Positions 55,618-64,000 of a stretch of 64,000 nucleotides of DNA are shown here, piece after piece. The stretch comes from Lachnospiraceae bacterium. Its GTDB lineage: Bacteria > Bacillota > Clostridia > Lachnospirales > Lachnospiraceae. The number at the start of each line of letters is the position of its first letter. The stretch's first letter is position 1. A model generated the notes under the pieces. The model was not told where the DNA came from, searched no databases, and saw nothing but the letters and a program-made list of their open reading frames with translations. Made by a program: the position numbers and the translations under genes. The stretch spans positions 1 through 64,000 of the forward strand of contig JAFUIR010000013.1 in NCBI GenBank assembly GCA_017468395.1, in the 5' to 3' direction.

Positions 55618-57518
55618 AGCCGTCTTCTCCACCTTTCTGCCGCATCCGTATCTTTTAACTGTCCCAGCTGTCCGTGCTCTAAAATATCGGCCATACGACT
55701 AATGGCTTCACGTTCCCCTGCTTCCGCCGCCGCTTTATAGCAACTAAATATTTCTTTTGTGGTCGGAAAATCATTCTGCATAACAGCCCTTAAAAACTCA
55801 TCCTGTTCTGCTACCTGCGCAAAGCGAAGTGCCGCATAGGTATTCCCTTTCCTTGCCAGTTCACGCAAGCGTTTAAAGCCGGCCGGCTTTCCCCTAACAT
55901 TACCGGAATTACACTCATTATAACTTTCCTCTGCCTCCTCCCATTGAACCTGATGCTTCGTAACCCATGCATTGCAGCGATTATATTCTTCCCTGCATTG
56001 CTCACGCACCTTGGGATCTGTTGCATAGGAACTGCCTTCACTGTAATAGCTTATCGCCTTCTCATACACATTTTTTTCTTTGTACAGATTACCCAGAAAC
56101 AAGTATACATCAGTGATACAACTTCCATCCTGGAACTCGTACTCTAATACATTTCTATAAAAAACGATTTGCTCTTCGCGGTTGAGTTCTCTCAAAAGTC
56201 GTCCTTTATATTTCAGCCATTTATCGCGCTTATACCTGTCCTCTGTCCATTTACCTATTTGTGCCGCCTTATTATAGTATGCATAGGCAATGGAGGGATT
56301 ACAAACCATATTTTTGCCAAACTCATAACGCCAGCCGTACCACTCAAAAAGTTCTTCACGCACTGCCGGTATAACATCCTCACGATAGAGCATGCCCTCC
56401 AAAAAAACCTCTAAATCTTTCTGTTCCTGCGGCCTTTGCTCCATGTAATTGCTAAGCAGAAGTTTCTCAAGTATTACGGTAGCCTCTTCATCCCTATTTG
56501 CTACGTTACATAATAATTTTTGTGCCTCATCGTATCTGCCCGCTCTAAGATAAAGCTGTCCCTCCAGGCATTGAGCACACCATGTATATGTTCCCTCGTT
56601 TTCTATCAGTTCCCGTAGCGGCACAGTTATGGATTCCTTTAACAGGTCATATCCCAGCTCTGTTCCAAGCCTGTAATAATAGAACACGACCTTCCTGTCA
56701 TTTCCATTTTGCATACTTATGGCAGAACGAAGTTTCAGATATTTTTCGAATAATTCAAATGGTTCTTTCTTCTCTTCAAATCTATGCATATGATTAGAGT
56801 TAAAATCCAGTTTGGCAAATGACCATGCTTTATCTAATATAGCCTCTGCACAATCGCCCTCTATCGCAATATTTCTGTATGTCTCATTCATTTCATAAGG
56901 AAGCAGAATTCCTTCAGCATTCTTCTCCGTCACTTTCCATGCCGCACTCACACTTCCGCTTCTTATAAGAGAATCATATATGCGTGCAATTCTGTCTTTG
57001 TTCTTATGGTCTGCTTCTTCAAGTTCTGCAAGTAAGCACAGATATTCTTTGTCACTTTCCGCCTTTTTCGCCACTTCGCGATAAATTTCCTGCTTCGTCT
57101 GCACATCTGTTGCATCCTTGTATTTTCTCAGTTGTTCCGCTTTATAGCTCTCATGGGATGTCTCTGACGATTTTCTTTCCTCCGTTGCTTCATCGGGTTT
57201 TTCCATATCTGCCAGTTCTGTACTCTCTGCATCATCCTCTTCATCCGCACCGGGCAGCATCAATCCGCTGTTCTCTATTTCCCTGTCACGGAGCATTTTC
57301 TCAATCTGTTCTACCAGCGCTCTTTGTTCGTTCAGCTTTTTATACTCATCGGAATTCGGCGAGTATGCACGCTCCCTTTTACGCACATCTCTCTTAAATC
57401 TGCGAAACAACTCGTCCAATTCCTCTTCCGACATGGTCATTAGATTTTCCGCTTCCTCATAACCGGATTCATTTAAAAACAATTTTAATTGTTCCAGTGC
57501 TTTTTCTAATTCTGTCAT
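55614..57518 (-). CDS. TPR/Sel1-like repeat protein of the Hsp70-AAA operon
   Basis: The 634-residue protein has an N-terminal charged helical region (MTELEKALEQLKLFLNESGY) and an acidic linker (LPGADEEDDAESTELADMEK, ~95-115). Helical repeats follow, including YLRAGRYDEAQKLLCNVANR, YLFLGNLYKEKNVYEKAISY and the Sel1-like end CYKAAAEAGEREAISRMADI followed by LEHGQLGQ. Such repeats mediate protein contacts. It begins 9 bases after the AAA gene, with its ribosome site partly overlapping that gene's stop codon, and overlaps the next gene by four bases. It is likely an adaptor for the AAA+/Hsp70 pair (inference). Confidence 0.7.
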   Translation of the reverse strand: MTELEKALEQLKLFLNESGYEEAENLMTMSEEELDELFRRFKRDVRKRERAYSPNSDEYKKLNEQRALVEQIEKMLRDREIENSGLMLPGADEEDDAESTELADMEKPDEATEERKSSETSHESYKAEQLRKYKDATDVQTKQEIYREVAKKAESDKEYLCLLAELEEADHKNKDRIARIYDSLIRSGSVSAAWKVTEKNAEGILLPYEMNETYRNIAIEGDCAEAILDKAWSFAKLDFNSNHMHRFEEKKEPFELFEKYLKLRSAISMQNGNDRKVVFYYYRLGTELGYDLLKESITVPLRELIENEGTYTWCAQCLEGQLYLRAGRYDEAQKLLCNVANRDEEATVILEKLLLSNYMEQRPQEQKDLEVFLEGMLYREDVIPAVREELFEWYGWRYEFGKNMVCNPSIAYAYYNKAAQIGKWTEDRYKRDKWLKYKGRLLRELNREEQIVFYRNVLEYEFQDGSCITDVYLFLGNLYKEKNVYEKAISYYSEGSSYATDPKVREQCREEYNRCNAWVTKHQVQWEEAEESYNECNSGNVRGKPAGFKRLRELARKGNTYAALRFAQVAEQDEFLRAVMQNDFPTTKEIFSCYKAAAEAGEREAISRMADILEHGQLGQLKDTDAAERWRRRL

Positions 57519-57527
57519 AGTTTTCTC

Positions 57528-60500
57528 CTAGTTTTCAAAATCTTCCCTTCTTATGGTGCTGATTTCTTCATCCGGTAACTGCTGCAGTTGTGTCTCGGAT
57601 AAAAGTATCTCGTCATTTGCTGCAAGTCTTGCGTTCATGCGTTTTACTACCGCTTCAAAACAGTTACGCACACCTCTGGCATTACCAAAATCCGGGTAAG
57701 CCTTTTCCTGCTCTCTTACGATATAATCTGCCACGCAGTCCTCTAAGTCCGTATCCAGCTTATAACCCTCAAGTTCTGCTTTTTTATAAAAAATACGAAC
57801 CATCTCATCTAAGCTGTAATCTTCCAGGGTAAGTTTCGTATTTAAACGGCTTCGCAGACCCTGGTTATGCTTTAAGAGTTTTTCCATTTCTTCCTCATAT
57901 CCTGCCATAATTACCATAAGGTCATCACGATTATTCTCAATCGGTGCAAGCAGCGTATTCAGCGCATCCTTACCAAATTCATCATGGTCACCGTTTACCA
58001 GATTATAAGCCTCATCAATAAACATAATACCGCCCTTGGCACGCTCTACTTCCTTCGTCACTTTTGCCCCGGTCTGTCCCATGTATCCTGCCACCAGTGA
58101 TTCTCTTCGGATTTCTACAAAAACGTCCTCGCTTTTAATCAGTCCGGCTTTTCCGTAAATCTTGCCAATTAAACGCGCAACCGTAGTCTTACCGGTTCCG
58201 GCATTGCCCATCAAAATCATATGCAAACTTCCCGGAGAGTACGCAACACCGGCTCTTCTGGCACGCTCCTGTGCAATTTTACTGGACTTAATTTCGTCCA
58301 TAATATGCTTTTTCACACCCTCCATACCGGTTAGGTTATTTAGTTCATCCAAATAGTCATCTAAGGTTTTTTCGTTCTCTGTCTCATGACCGATATATTC
58401 TTCCACATCTATTTTGCGGATGGTTCTTCTGTCCACGCTCTGCTCGATTTTCTGATTCAGCACACGCACCGCCAGTTTTTGAAGCATCCCCTCTAACATG
58501 TTCCGGATTTCTCCGGCATTTCCAAAGTTGCTACGGCTCATCTTGCTCTTAATCAGTCGCTTTACCGCTGCTTCTGCATCCGTATGTAAATAGTAACGGC
58601 GTTTTGCCAGCATGGAGTTAAAAATCTCCATCAACTCATCTTCGTTATAATCTTCAAAATGCAACTGGTGCGGGAACCGTCTCGCCATACCCTCATTCAC
58701 AGCAAGAAGCTGGCGCATGGGCTCCTCGTAGCCTGCCATAATCACCATCAGACGGTCGCGGTAATTCTCCGCTCTGGTAAGCAGCGTATTAAATGCTTCC
58801 TTACCAAAGTCATCATTATCTCCGGTCACCAGGTTATACGCTTCATCAATAAAGAGCACACCACCCATGGCCTTTTTCACGACCTCATCTACTTTTAAAG
58901 CCGTCTGACCGGAATATCCGGCCACCAGACCATCTCTGGTCACTTCCACAAAAATATCACCTCTCGGCAAAATACCGATTTGTCCGTAAATCTTGCCAAG
59001 CAAACGGGCTACAGTTGTCTTACCGGTTCCCGGAGGGCCAAGCAATAGCGTATTTAAGGAAACAGCCTCTTCGTCCTCATTCCCTTCTTTCCGGTTCTTT
59101 TCCCGGGCTTCAAACAGCGCAATTTTCTCGTTCACTTCATCCTTTACGGTAGCAAGGCCGATTAAGGAATCTAATTGTTCTCTTAATTCCTCTAAGGGCT
59201 CCTCCTGCTCATCCTGCATCACAAAATCCCGATCCTCATAGCAACGCGCACCGCCTTCTTTTGCAACACGATAAGCCAGATTCTTTTTTGCTTCGATGAT
59301 AACCTGCTGAATGGTATGACCGTTTGCAAAGTCGCCCAATACAGACTTCTTCCGAAGTTCCTGATAAAACTGCTCTTTTCCTTCATCCGAAATCTCATAT
59401 TCGTCTTTTTCTATCATCTGCAAACCAATCTGGTGCAACTGGCTGCCGGAATATACCGGAATTTTCAGATAAGTTACATAGTTTTTAATCTTGGAATTAT
59501 TGGAAATCAGGCTATCCATTGCTTCCATTTCACCCAAAAACAGGTAAAAATGCTCCTGCCCCAGACACGCATCCTCCAATAACTGCTCCAATAACAGCCA
59601 AATCTGATTTTTCTCTTCTCCGCCTTTTTCCGACTGTGCCGGTGCGCTCCAGAGATATTCCGCATTGTTAATGATTATGACAGGAGGGGCATCCTCCAAA
59701 ACCTCCTCCATACTCTCCATCAGGGAAACAGCGCTAATTTCCAGAGGTTCTCTTTTCTTTGAAAGTCCTGCCTCGTACAAAAGCTCTGTGATAATATACG
59801 CAAGTTTTGTCTTACCGCTGCCCACCTGTCCGGAAATCACAAAATTAAACGGTACCGCAATCCGGTCAATCTGATTCCCGTTCACCTGTAAGTGCTGATA
59901 GAGTGCACCGATTTCCTCTTTGATTTCGTCCACGCCTATCATGTCCTCAAACAACTTCTCTACCGCTTTCGGAACCTCTCGTTTCACTCTCTTTATTGTA
60001 GGCACAAAAACCTTTGCTTTTTTTCCTGCATCCCCGCCGGATTGAAGCATTTCTTCGGCTTTTCTCTTATTTGCTTCGTCCGAGCTTCTTGCCAGAATCT
60101 GTTTCAAATAATAGGTTCTGTTCAAATATTCTGCCGCCTCAAAATAAATCGCATCCTCATAGGAAATCATATTATCCAGCATTTTTTGCGCCAGTTCTTC
60201 TAATCTGCTGCGCTCTGCTCCGCTTTGCTTTTCATAAAAAAAGCGCGCAATCGCCTCTGCTTCTCTTGATTTGCCAATCGACACCGTAAGCAGTTTCTCC
60301 CATTGCTCTGCCGATGCCCCTGTCTTTAGATACAATTCGCCCAAACGCTCTACCTGACGACGCTGTGGTCGAAGTTCCACCAGACGTTCCCACCATACAA
60401 CAGCCTCACTTGCTCTGCAAAGTTTCCGATAACTTTCTGCCACCTTTATGACTACCTCTTCCTCTGCTATCTCGCTTGGCTTGACATCTGCATATAGTGC

Positions 60501-60545
60501 AGCAATCTTTTCGTAATTTCCTTCTTTGTAATATTCATGAATCAT
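57528..60545 (-). CDS. Triple AAA+ ATPase of the CbbX/SpoVK (CbxX/CfqX) type with TPR-like N-terminus
   Basis: The 1005-residue protein starts at 60545 (MIHEYYKEGNYEKIAALYAD), with AAAGGTG upstream. Residues ~1-170 are TPR-like. Three AAA+ modules follow. Module 1 (~200-430) keeps a Walker A, SGQVGSGKT, but its Walker B reads VIIINNAEYL, with Asn in place of the Asp/Glu pair, so it is likely inactive. Modules 2 (~455-720) and 3 (~735-1000) are near-duplicates: GPPGTGKTTVARLLGKIYGQ / GNAGTGKTTVARLIGKIYGK, and GGVLFIDEAYNLV / GGIMFIDEAYNLV. Both have sensor and Arg-finger regions. CbbX and EccA family members remodel proteins, threading or releasing partners. It lies between Hsp70 and the TPR protein. 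Confidence 0.92.
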   Translation of the reverse strand: MIHEYYKEGNYEKIAALYADVKPSEIAEEEVVIKVAESYRKLCRASEAVVWWERLVELRPQRRQVERLGELYLKTGASAEQWEKLLTVSIGKSREAEAIARFFYEKQSGAERSRLEELAQKMLDNMISYEDAIYFEAAEYLNRTYYLKQILARSSDEANKRKAEEMLQSGGDAGKKAKVFVPTIKRVKREVPKAVEKLFEDMIGVDEIKEEIGALYQHLQVNGNQIDRIAVPFNFVISGQVGSGKTKLAYIITELLYEAGLSKKREPLEISAVSLMESMEEVLEDAPPVIIINNAEYLWSAPAQSEKGGEEKNQIWLLLEQLLEDACLGQEHFYLFLGEMEAMDSLISNNSKIKNYVTYLKIPVYSGSQLHQIGLQMIEKDEYEISDEGKEQFYQELRKKSVLGDFANGHTIQQVIIEAKKNLAYRVAKEGGARCYEDRDFVMQDEQEEPLEELREQLDSLIGLATVKDEVNEKIALFEAREKNRKEGNEDEEAVSLNTLLLGPPGTGKTTVARLLGKIYGQIGILPRGDIFVEVTRDGLVAGYSGQTALKVDEVVKKAMGGVLFIDEAYNLVTGDNDDFGKEAFNTLLTRAENYRDRLMVIMAGYEEPMRQLLAVNEGMARRFPHQLHFEDYNEDELMEIFNSMLAKRRYYLHTDAEAAVKRLIKSKMSRSNFGNAGEIRNMLEGMLQKLAVRVLNQKIEQSVDRRTIRKIDVEEYIGHETENEKTLDDYLDELNNLTGMEGVKKHIMDEIKSSKIAQERARRAGVAYSPGSLHMILMGNAGTGKTTVARLIGKIYGKAGLIKSEDVFVEIRRESLVAGYMGQTGAKVTKEVERAKGGIMFIDEAYNLVNGDHDEFGKDALNTLLAPIENNRDDLMVIMAGYEEEMEKLLKHNQGLRSRLNTKLTLEDYSLDEMVRIFYKKAELEGYKLDTDLEDCVADYIVREQEKAYPDFGNARGVRNCFEAVVKRMNARLAANDEILLSETQLQQLPDEEISTIRREDFEN

Positions 60546-60586
60546 TATGTAACCACACCTTTCCAATGCTTGTAGACTTTACCCTG

Positions 60587-62149
60587 CTATTCCAGTATCT
60601 TCGACGCTACAAGCCCCGACATCTCCCTCTGCTGTTCTTCGCTAAGATTATTGATCCGAGGCACCTGATACTCCTTTAAAAAATCAATGGACGGAATCTT
60701 CATTCCCACTTCAATCAAATGGTCGCTGTTTACTCGAATCCGCACGCGGACCTTGGTCCCTTTGGGGAGGCTGTCCGGCAATTTAATATTCTGCTCCGTA
60801 AATTTATTTCCGGCTTCTGTTAATTCAATTTTAATGTAGGTCTGTCCTGCGTAGGCTGTAACAAATTCCTGCTCTACCTCTGCTACAATAGGGGTGTTTT
60901 CTTGGATTAGAATATAGTCCTCTTTTTCTCTGGTAACAGCATCCTTGGTAATCAGCAGACCAATGGAATGTGCACACACATCCTCCAGTTTCAGCGAAAT
61001 CTTTGCTTCTTCTGCTATCTGCGATGCTTCCCCTATTCCCAGTTCCTGATAGCGCATCCCTGCATAAAGCGCTGCACCGTATGACACTGCCTTATCCGGG
61101 TCAATGGCTTCGGACGGCTCTTTTCCAAAAAAATCTTTTATACTTTCTCTCACATACGGGATACGGCTGGAACCGCCTACCAGCACGATTTCATCCACAT
61201 CTGACGGCTGCAAATCCTTATAAAACAGCATATCGTCCATAACATCCCGTGTCCGGAAAACATAGGGCTCTATCAACTCTTCAAAACATGCTCTGGTAAT
61301 CTCAATATCATAGGATTTATGCTTCACACTGACAGTCATATTCACGGTCGAAATGTCCGGCTTTGACAACTGCTTTTTACACTCCTCAGCCTCCAGTAAA
61401 ATCTTCGCCCGCTCAACGCCATACTTATCTTTATTTAAGTCGATACCGTATTCCTCTTCAACCTTATCCACAACATATTTCTTTATTTTTTCATCAAAAA
61501 AGATACCGCCTGCCTCATGCTCTTCGCCCTCAGCTATAACAGTCAGTTTTCCCTCGGAAAGTTCCATGAGCGTAGCGTCAAAAGTACCGCCGCCCAAGTC
61601 ATAAATCATGACATTTCCTTTTTTCCGTTCCGTCTTATGACAATAGTACAAAGCGGCAGCCTTTGGCTCGTCAATCATAGAAATAAACGCAATATCTGAT
61701 ACACGTCCTGCAAGTTCTTTGTCCGTTTTTATTGCCTCAATTGCGCCTTCTAAGGCTTGCTTCGTGGCAGTTCGCTTTATTTCATCAAAATAAGTCGGCA
61801 CGGTAATGACAATACCCTCAATATCTTCATCCTGTCCGGCTAATACATCCTCTAACATACGTCTGATAATCAAAGCCGATAGTGCCTCCGGCGTATATTT
61901 CGTATTATCCTGCTCCAATGCGGCATCCCTAAAGCCCATTATCCTTTTGATGCAATTACAGATTTTTTCCGGAAAGTTGAGCGCCTTCTCCTTGGCATTT
62001 TTGCCAACGATTACCTTATCTTTGTCTACATACACAACCGAGGGTGTGGTGGGCTCCTCCTCACGATTTAAAATAATCTGCGGATTCCCCTTTTTATCCA
62101 GATAAGACACTGCTGAGTATGTGGTTCCTAAGTCAATTCCGATTAACAT
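60587..62149 (-). CDS. Hsp70 (DnaK-like) chaperone lacking the lid
   Basis: The 520-residue product starts MLIGIDLGTTYSAVSYLD at 62149, with AAAGG upstream. The actin-like ATPase domain is complete (residues ~1-375): phosphate motif MIYDLGGGTFDATLMEL, adenosine motif EIVLVGGSSRIPYVRESIKD. A shortened C-terminal region (~390-520) resembles the beta substrate-binding domain (DSLPKGTKVRVRIRVNSDHL), but the helical lid of DnaK (~610 residues) is missing. It is thus a specialised Hsp70. It lies between a coiled-coil protein and the AAA+ ATPase in one operon, which suggests a dedicated client or partner. Confidence 0.92.
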   Translation of the reverse strand: MLIGIDLGTTYSAVSYLDKKGNPQIILNREEEPTTPSVVYVDKDKVIVGKNAKEKALNFPEKICNCIKRIMGFRDAALEQDNTKYTPEALSALIIRRMLEDVLAGQDEDIEGIVITVPTYFDEIKRTATKQALEGAIEAIKTDKELAGRVSDIAFISMIDEPKAAALYYCHKTERKKGNVMIYDLGGGTFDATLMELSEGKLTVIAEGEEHEAGGIFFDEKIKKYVVDKVEEEYGIDLNKDKYGVERAKILLEAEECKKQLSKPDISTVNMTVSVKHKSYDIEITRACFEELIEPYVFRTRDVMDDMLFYKDLQPSDVDEIVLVGGSSRIPYVRESIKDFFGKEPSEAIDPDKAVSYGAALYAGMRYQELGIGEASQIAEEAKISLKLEDVCAHSIGLLITKDAVTREKEDYILIQENTPIVAEVEQEFVTAYAGQTYIKIELTEAGNKFTEQNIKLPDSLPKGTKVRVRIRVNSDHLIEVGMKIPSIDFLKEYQVPRINNLSEEQQREMSGLVASKILE

Positions 62150-62162
62150 TTCCAATACCTTT

Positions 62163-62975
62163 CTATTCCATCACATTTGTACTTCCATCTTTGTAAACAA
62201 CACAGATTGCATCCATATAAATCTCCACGATAAAAAGTTTCTCGTTTTCCGGAAGGGGTTTCCCTCGCATCTCACACTGTGCTTCATATTTCATACGTAC
62301 CTGAAATGCTCCATCTCCCCTTAACCACTGTCGTTCTTCCTGCTCACTCCTTGGCTGTACATGCCGGATTAGTTCCTCTGGTGAGTGATATGCACTCCCC
62401 GGGCAGCCAATAATTCCATATTTTAACAAAGCGTAGGTATTACAATCCGGCCAAACTGCTCCAATACGTACTTCCGGAGCCGGCAACTGCGCTATGAATT
62501 TCTCCGTCGCAACGCGCAGCTCCTCTTCCAACGCTGCATGCTGACGCCTTTTCTCCTCAAGGCGCTTTTGTTTTTCCTTGAAACGCCTTACGCTTGCGCC
62601 GGTATCCACCCTTGCACTTTTCCAGTTTACCTGTTCCCGGGGCTGTTCTATTTCCGTCTGTATCTCTGGCTCTTCCTGCACCGGCTCGTTTGTTATCTCA
62701 TCCAAAACATCAGAGGTAGGAAGTGTTACCGCCTCCTGCTCTAATTCTGCTTCTAAGCAGGCAATTTCATCGTCCAACTCCTTCAGTTGCTCACTCAGTC
62801 TGCCCGTCTCTGCCAACAGTCGGAGGTACTCTTTTCCTCGCGGTGCTTTCAGCAATTCGATATATGCATGTTTTTGCACGGATTTTAAGCGATCCTTATC
62901 TCTTTGTAACATCATCTTCCCAAAACCGCTTGTCTTTTTGGAAGTCGCTTCTGATTTTTTCTGATTTTGCTGCAT
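62163..62975 (-). CDS. Coiled-coil protein, first gene of the Hsp70-AAA operon
   Basis: The 270-residue protein has a basic N-terminus (MQQNQKKSEATSKKTSGFGK), two coiled-coil stretches (~55-80 and ~130-165) separated by an acidic linker (EITNEPVQEEPEIQTEIEQP), and a C-terminal globular region (~170-270; GCPGSAYHSPEELIRHV, then FIVEIYMDAICVVYK). No family is recognised. Its position just before Hsp70 is where a nucleotide-exchange or J-like co-chaperone might be, but neither a J-domain HPD nor a GrpE pattern is seen. It starts after GCGAGG and ends 13 bases before Hsp70. Confidence 0.65.
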   Translation of the reverse strand: MQQNQKKSEATSKKTSGFGKMMLQRDKDRLKSVQKHAYIELLKAPRGKEYLRLLAETGRLSEQLKELDDEIACLEAELEQEAVTLPTSDVLDEITNEPVQEEPEIQTEIEQPREQVNWKSARVDTGASVRRFKEKQKRLEEKRRQHAALEEELRVATEKFIAQLPAPEVRIGAVWPDCNTYALLKYGIIGCPGSAYHSPEELIRHVQPRSEQEERQWLRGDGAFQVRMKYEAQCEMRGKPLPENEKLFIVEIYMDAICVVYKDGSTNVME

Positions 62976-63036
62976 ATCTTTTACCTCGCCTTTACGTCAT
63001 TTTCATGAAACTACACAACCTCATTAATTACATAAA

Positions 63037-63065
63037 ATTATATCAAATCCACACCTTAATTTCAA
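63037..63065 (-). promoter_or_regulatory. Strong sigma-A promoter of the Hsp70-AAA operon
   Basis: TTGAAA (63060-63065) and TATAAT (63037-63042), spacer 17, reverse strand. A small dyad CGTG-TTT-CACG (63066-63076) abuts the -35 and may be an operator. Transcription begins about 55 bases before the first gene. Confidence 0.8.
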
Positions 63066-63128
63066 CGTGTTTCACGGTCTCTAACTAACCGTTTCTACAG
63101 TCTTTGCTTAGGTTCTCTGTATCAAATT

Positions 63129-64000
63129 CTACCGGAAACCAGGCAAACTTTCTCTGGCATCTGTCACTTGTAATACGGCATATTTCCCTTTTGTATTTTT
63201 CTTTACAAATCGGTAAACCGCCACATCATCGTATGTGAGTTTTTTATCCACATAACGCCAGTTTACTTCTGCATAGTCACTTTCCTTTAATTTCTGATTA
63301 GCTCTGCGGAATGCGTGATTTAGCAGGTAGTTCGTTCCTACATTTTTTTCATATGCATCCACCTTTCCCAGATTAATGCTTTTATCGCCAAGTTCTTGCA
63401 AATCTGTGGTAAAATACAGTCTTACCTCGCTTTTCTTCACATTTTTAATATGTCCGTGTGTATTTTTCCGCCCCATTATTTTGGTGAAATTCTTTATCTC
63501 CAGTTCCTCAAGTGTCACATAAACTTGCTCCGGATACATCTTTTTTATCATTTGATAGCGTTTTTTCTCTTCTCGCGTAGCCATGTACCATTCTACATAT
63601 TCTGCCTCCAATTCCATCTCATCCAATTCATGATATGTCAACAAACCTATGGCAACTTTGGACTCTATCAGTTCCCTATCAAATTCTCCCTCAGTCAATA
63701 TCATGTGTCCCGGACCTACCGCTACCAGCCATCGCATATCCTTCATGTCATGTACCGGCCTTAATTTTTTTCTCGTATATGGGTTATCAAATATGTCTAT
63801 TTCACAAAAACAATGTTTCTTTTTCCCCTCATTCCAACGGAAAGATGTCACCTCTTTCCACTGCTGCGGCTTTACCAGTTCCCCCGGCGGTAAAATCGGA
63901 TATGGATATTCATTGATATCTGCCAGAGTGGTAAGACACGGACAGTTTCTGCCTGCCAGCACCAGCGCCTCTCCTTTTTCCTTGCTCAGGTGCTGCAAAT
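63129..64000 (-). CDS. Unknown protein, probably continuing past the right edge
   Basis: The reverse frame stays open to the window end and only a poor TTG start appears at 63998, so the gene most likely begins outside. At least 289 residues are visible. It contains RWLVAVGPGHMILTEGEFDR, then EKKRYQMIKKMYPEQVYVTL, a lysine-rich segment near NFTKIMGRKNTHGH, and RWYVDKK-like beta elements near the C-terminus. No family was recognised. It lies upstream of the Hsp70 operon, 153 bases before it, in the same orientation. Confidence 0.6.
   Translation of the reverse strand, partial: LQHLSKEKGEALVLAGRNCPCLTTLADINEYPYPILPPGELVKPQQWKEVTSFRWNEGKKKHCFCEIDIFDNPYTRKKLRPVHDMKDMRWLVAVGPGHMILTEGEFDRELIESKVAIGLLTYHELDEMELEAEYVEWYMATREEKKRYQMIKKMYPEQVYVTLEELEIKNFTKIMGRKNTHGHIKNVKKSEVRLYFTTDLQELGDKSINLGKVDAYEKNVGTNYLLNHAFRRANQKLKESDYAEVNWRYVDKKLTYDDVAVYRFVKKNTKGKYAVLQVTDARESLPGFR

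Noticed and set aside
60587-62975. The housekeeping hrcA-grpE-dnaK-dnaJ heat-shock operon
   Set aside because: The Hsp70 lacks the lid, and no HrcA, GrpE or J-domain protein or CIRCE element is visible beside it.

Overview
The window looks like a chromosomal segment of a low-GC, anaerobic, endospore-forming Firmicute, most likely a Lachnospiraceae-type Clostridium (inference). Supporting signs are spore genes (cotJABC, a GerA-family germination protein), an oxygen-sensitive class III ribonucleotide reductase with its activase, an [FeFe]-hydrogenase-like iron-sulfur protein, a T-box leader on pheST, AGGAGG-type ribosome sites and sigma-A promoters of the TTGACA-17-TATAAT type. No rRNA, tRNA or CRISPR array was seen.

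Layout. 1-2200 is an accessory-looking, AT-rich edge: a partial GNAT acetyltransferase, a flavodoxin-like oxidoreductase, an orphan Phd/YefM antitoxin and an integrase remnant. 2200-10630 is biosynthetic and read leftwards: leuB, ilvD, ilvB (branched-chain amino acids), an L,D-transpeptidase, then serC-serA from their own promoter. 10680-13420 carries yajC, tgt and a VanY-type carboxypeptidase. aroC (rightward) and a lactonase-like beta-propeller gene (leftward) converge on a large imperfect palindrome at 14712-14907. 16140-19917 is a complete potABCD polyamine importer operon. 20010-28014 holds a Cys/Asp/Arg repeat protein, DUF5662, a GH13 debranching-enzyme homologue that has lost its catalytic residues, DUF1292, a UvrD-type helicase, gltX and the hydrogenase-like protein. 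28199-33023 has cotJABC, dedA, ppa, degV and the GerA-family gene. 33097-36341 is nrdD-nrdG-dut, preceded by a promoter and two NrdR-like boxes. 36525-43469 has vanZ, pilZ, queA, an M18 aminopeptidase and pheST. 43830-47179 has a KTSC protein and a two-sensor GGDEF-EAL protein.

The most unusual part is 47449-64000. A leftward run encodes a sigma-70 region-2-like protein, a soluble ZAS-type (Hx3Cx2C) anti-sigma-like protein, a coiled-coil protein and an ADP-ribosylglycohydrolase. Divergent from it is a TPR-like CHAT protease with intact His and Cys. Beyond an unknown gene lies a second, five-gene leftward operon with its own strong promoter: coiled-coil protein, lidless Hsp70, a three-module CbbX/SpoVK-type AAA+ protein, a TPR/Sel1-like protein and a 611-residue unknown. 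A further unknown gene runs off the right edge. I read this as a candidate chaperone/AAA+ machine next to a protease-controlled transcription switch, possibly a stress or conflict system. Every function assigned to the assembly as a whole is inference.
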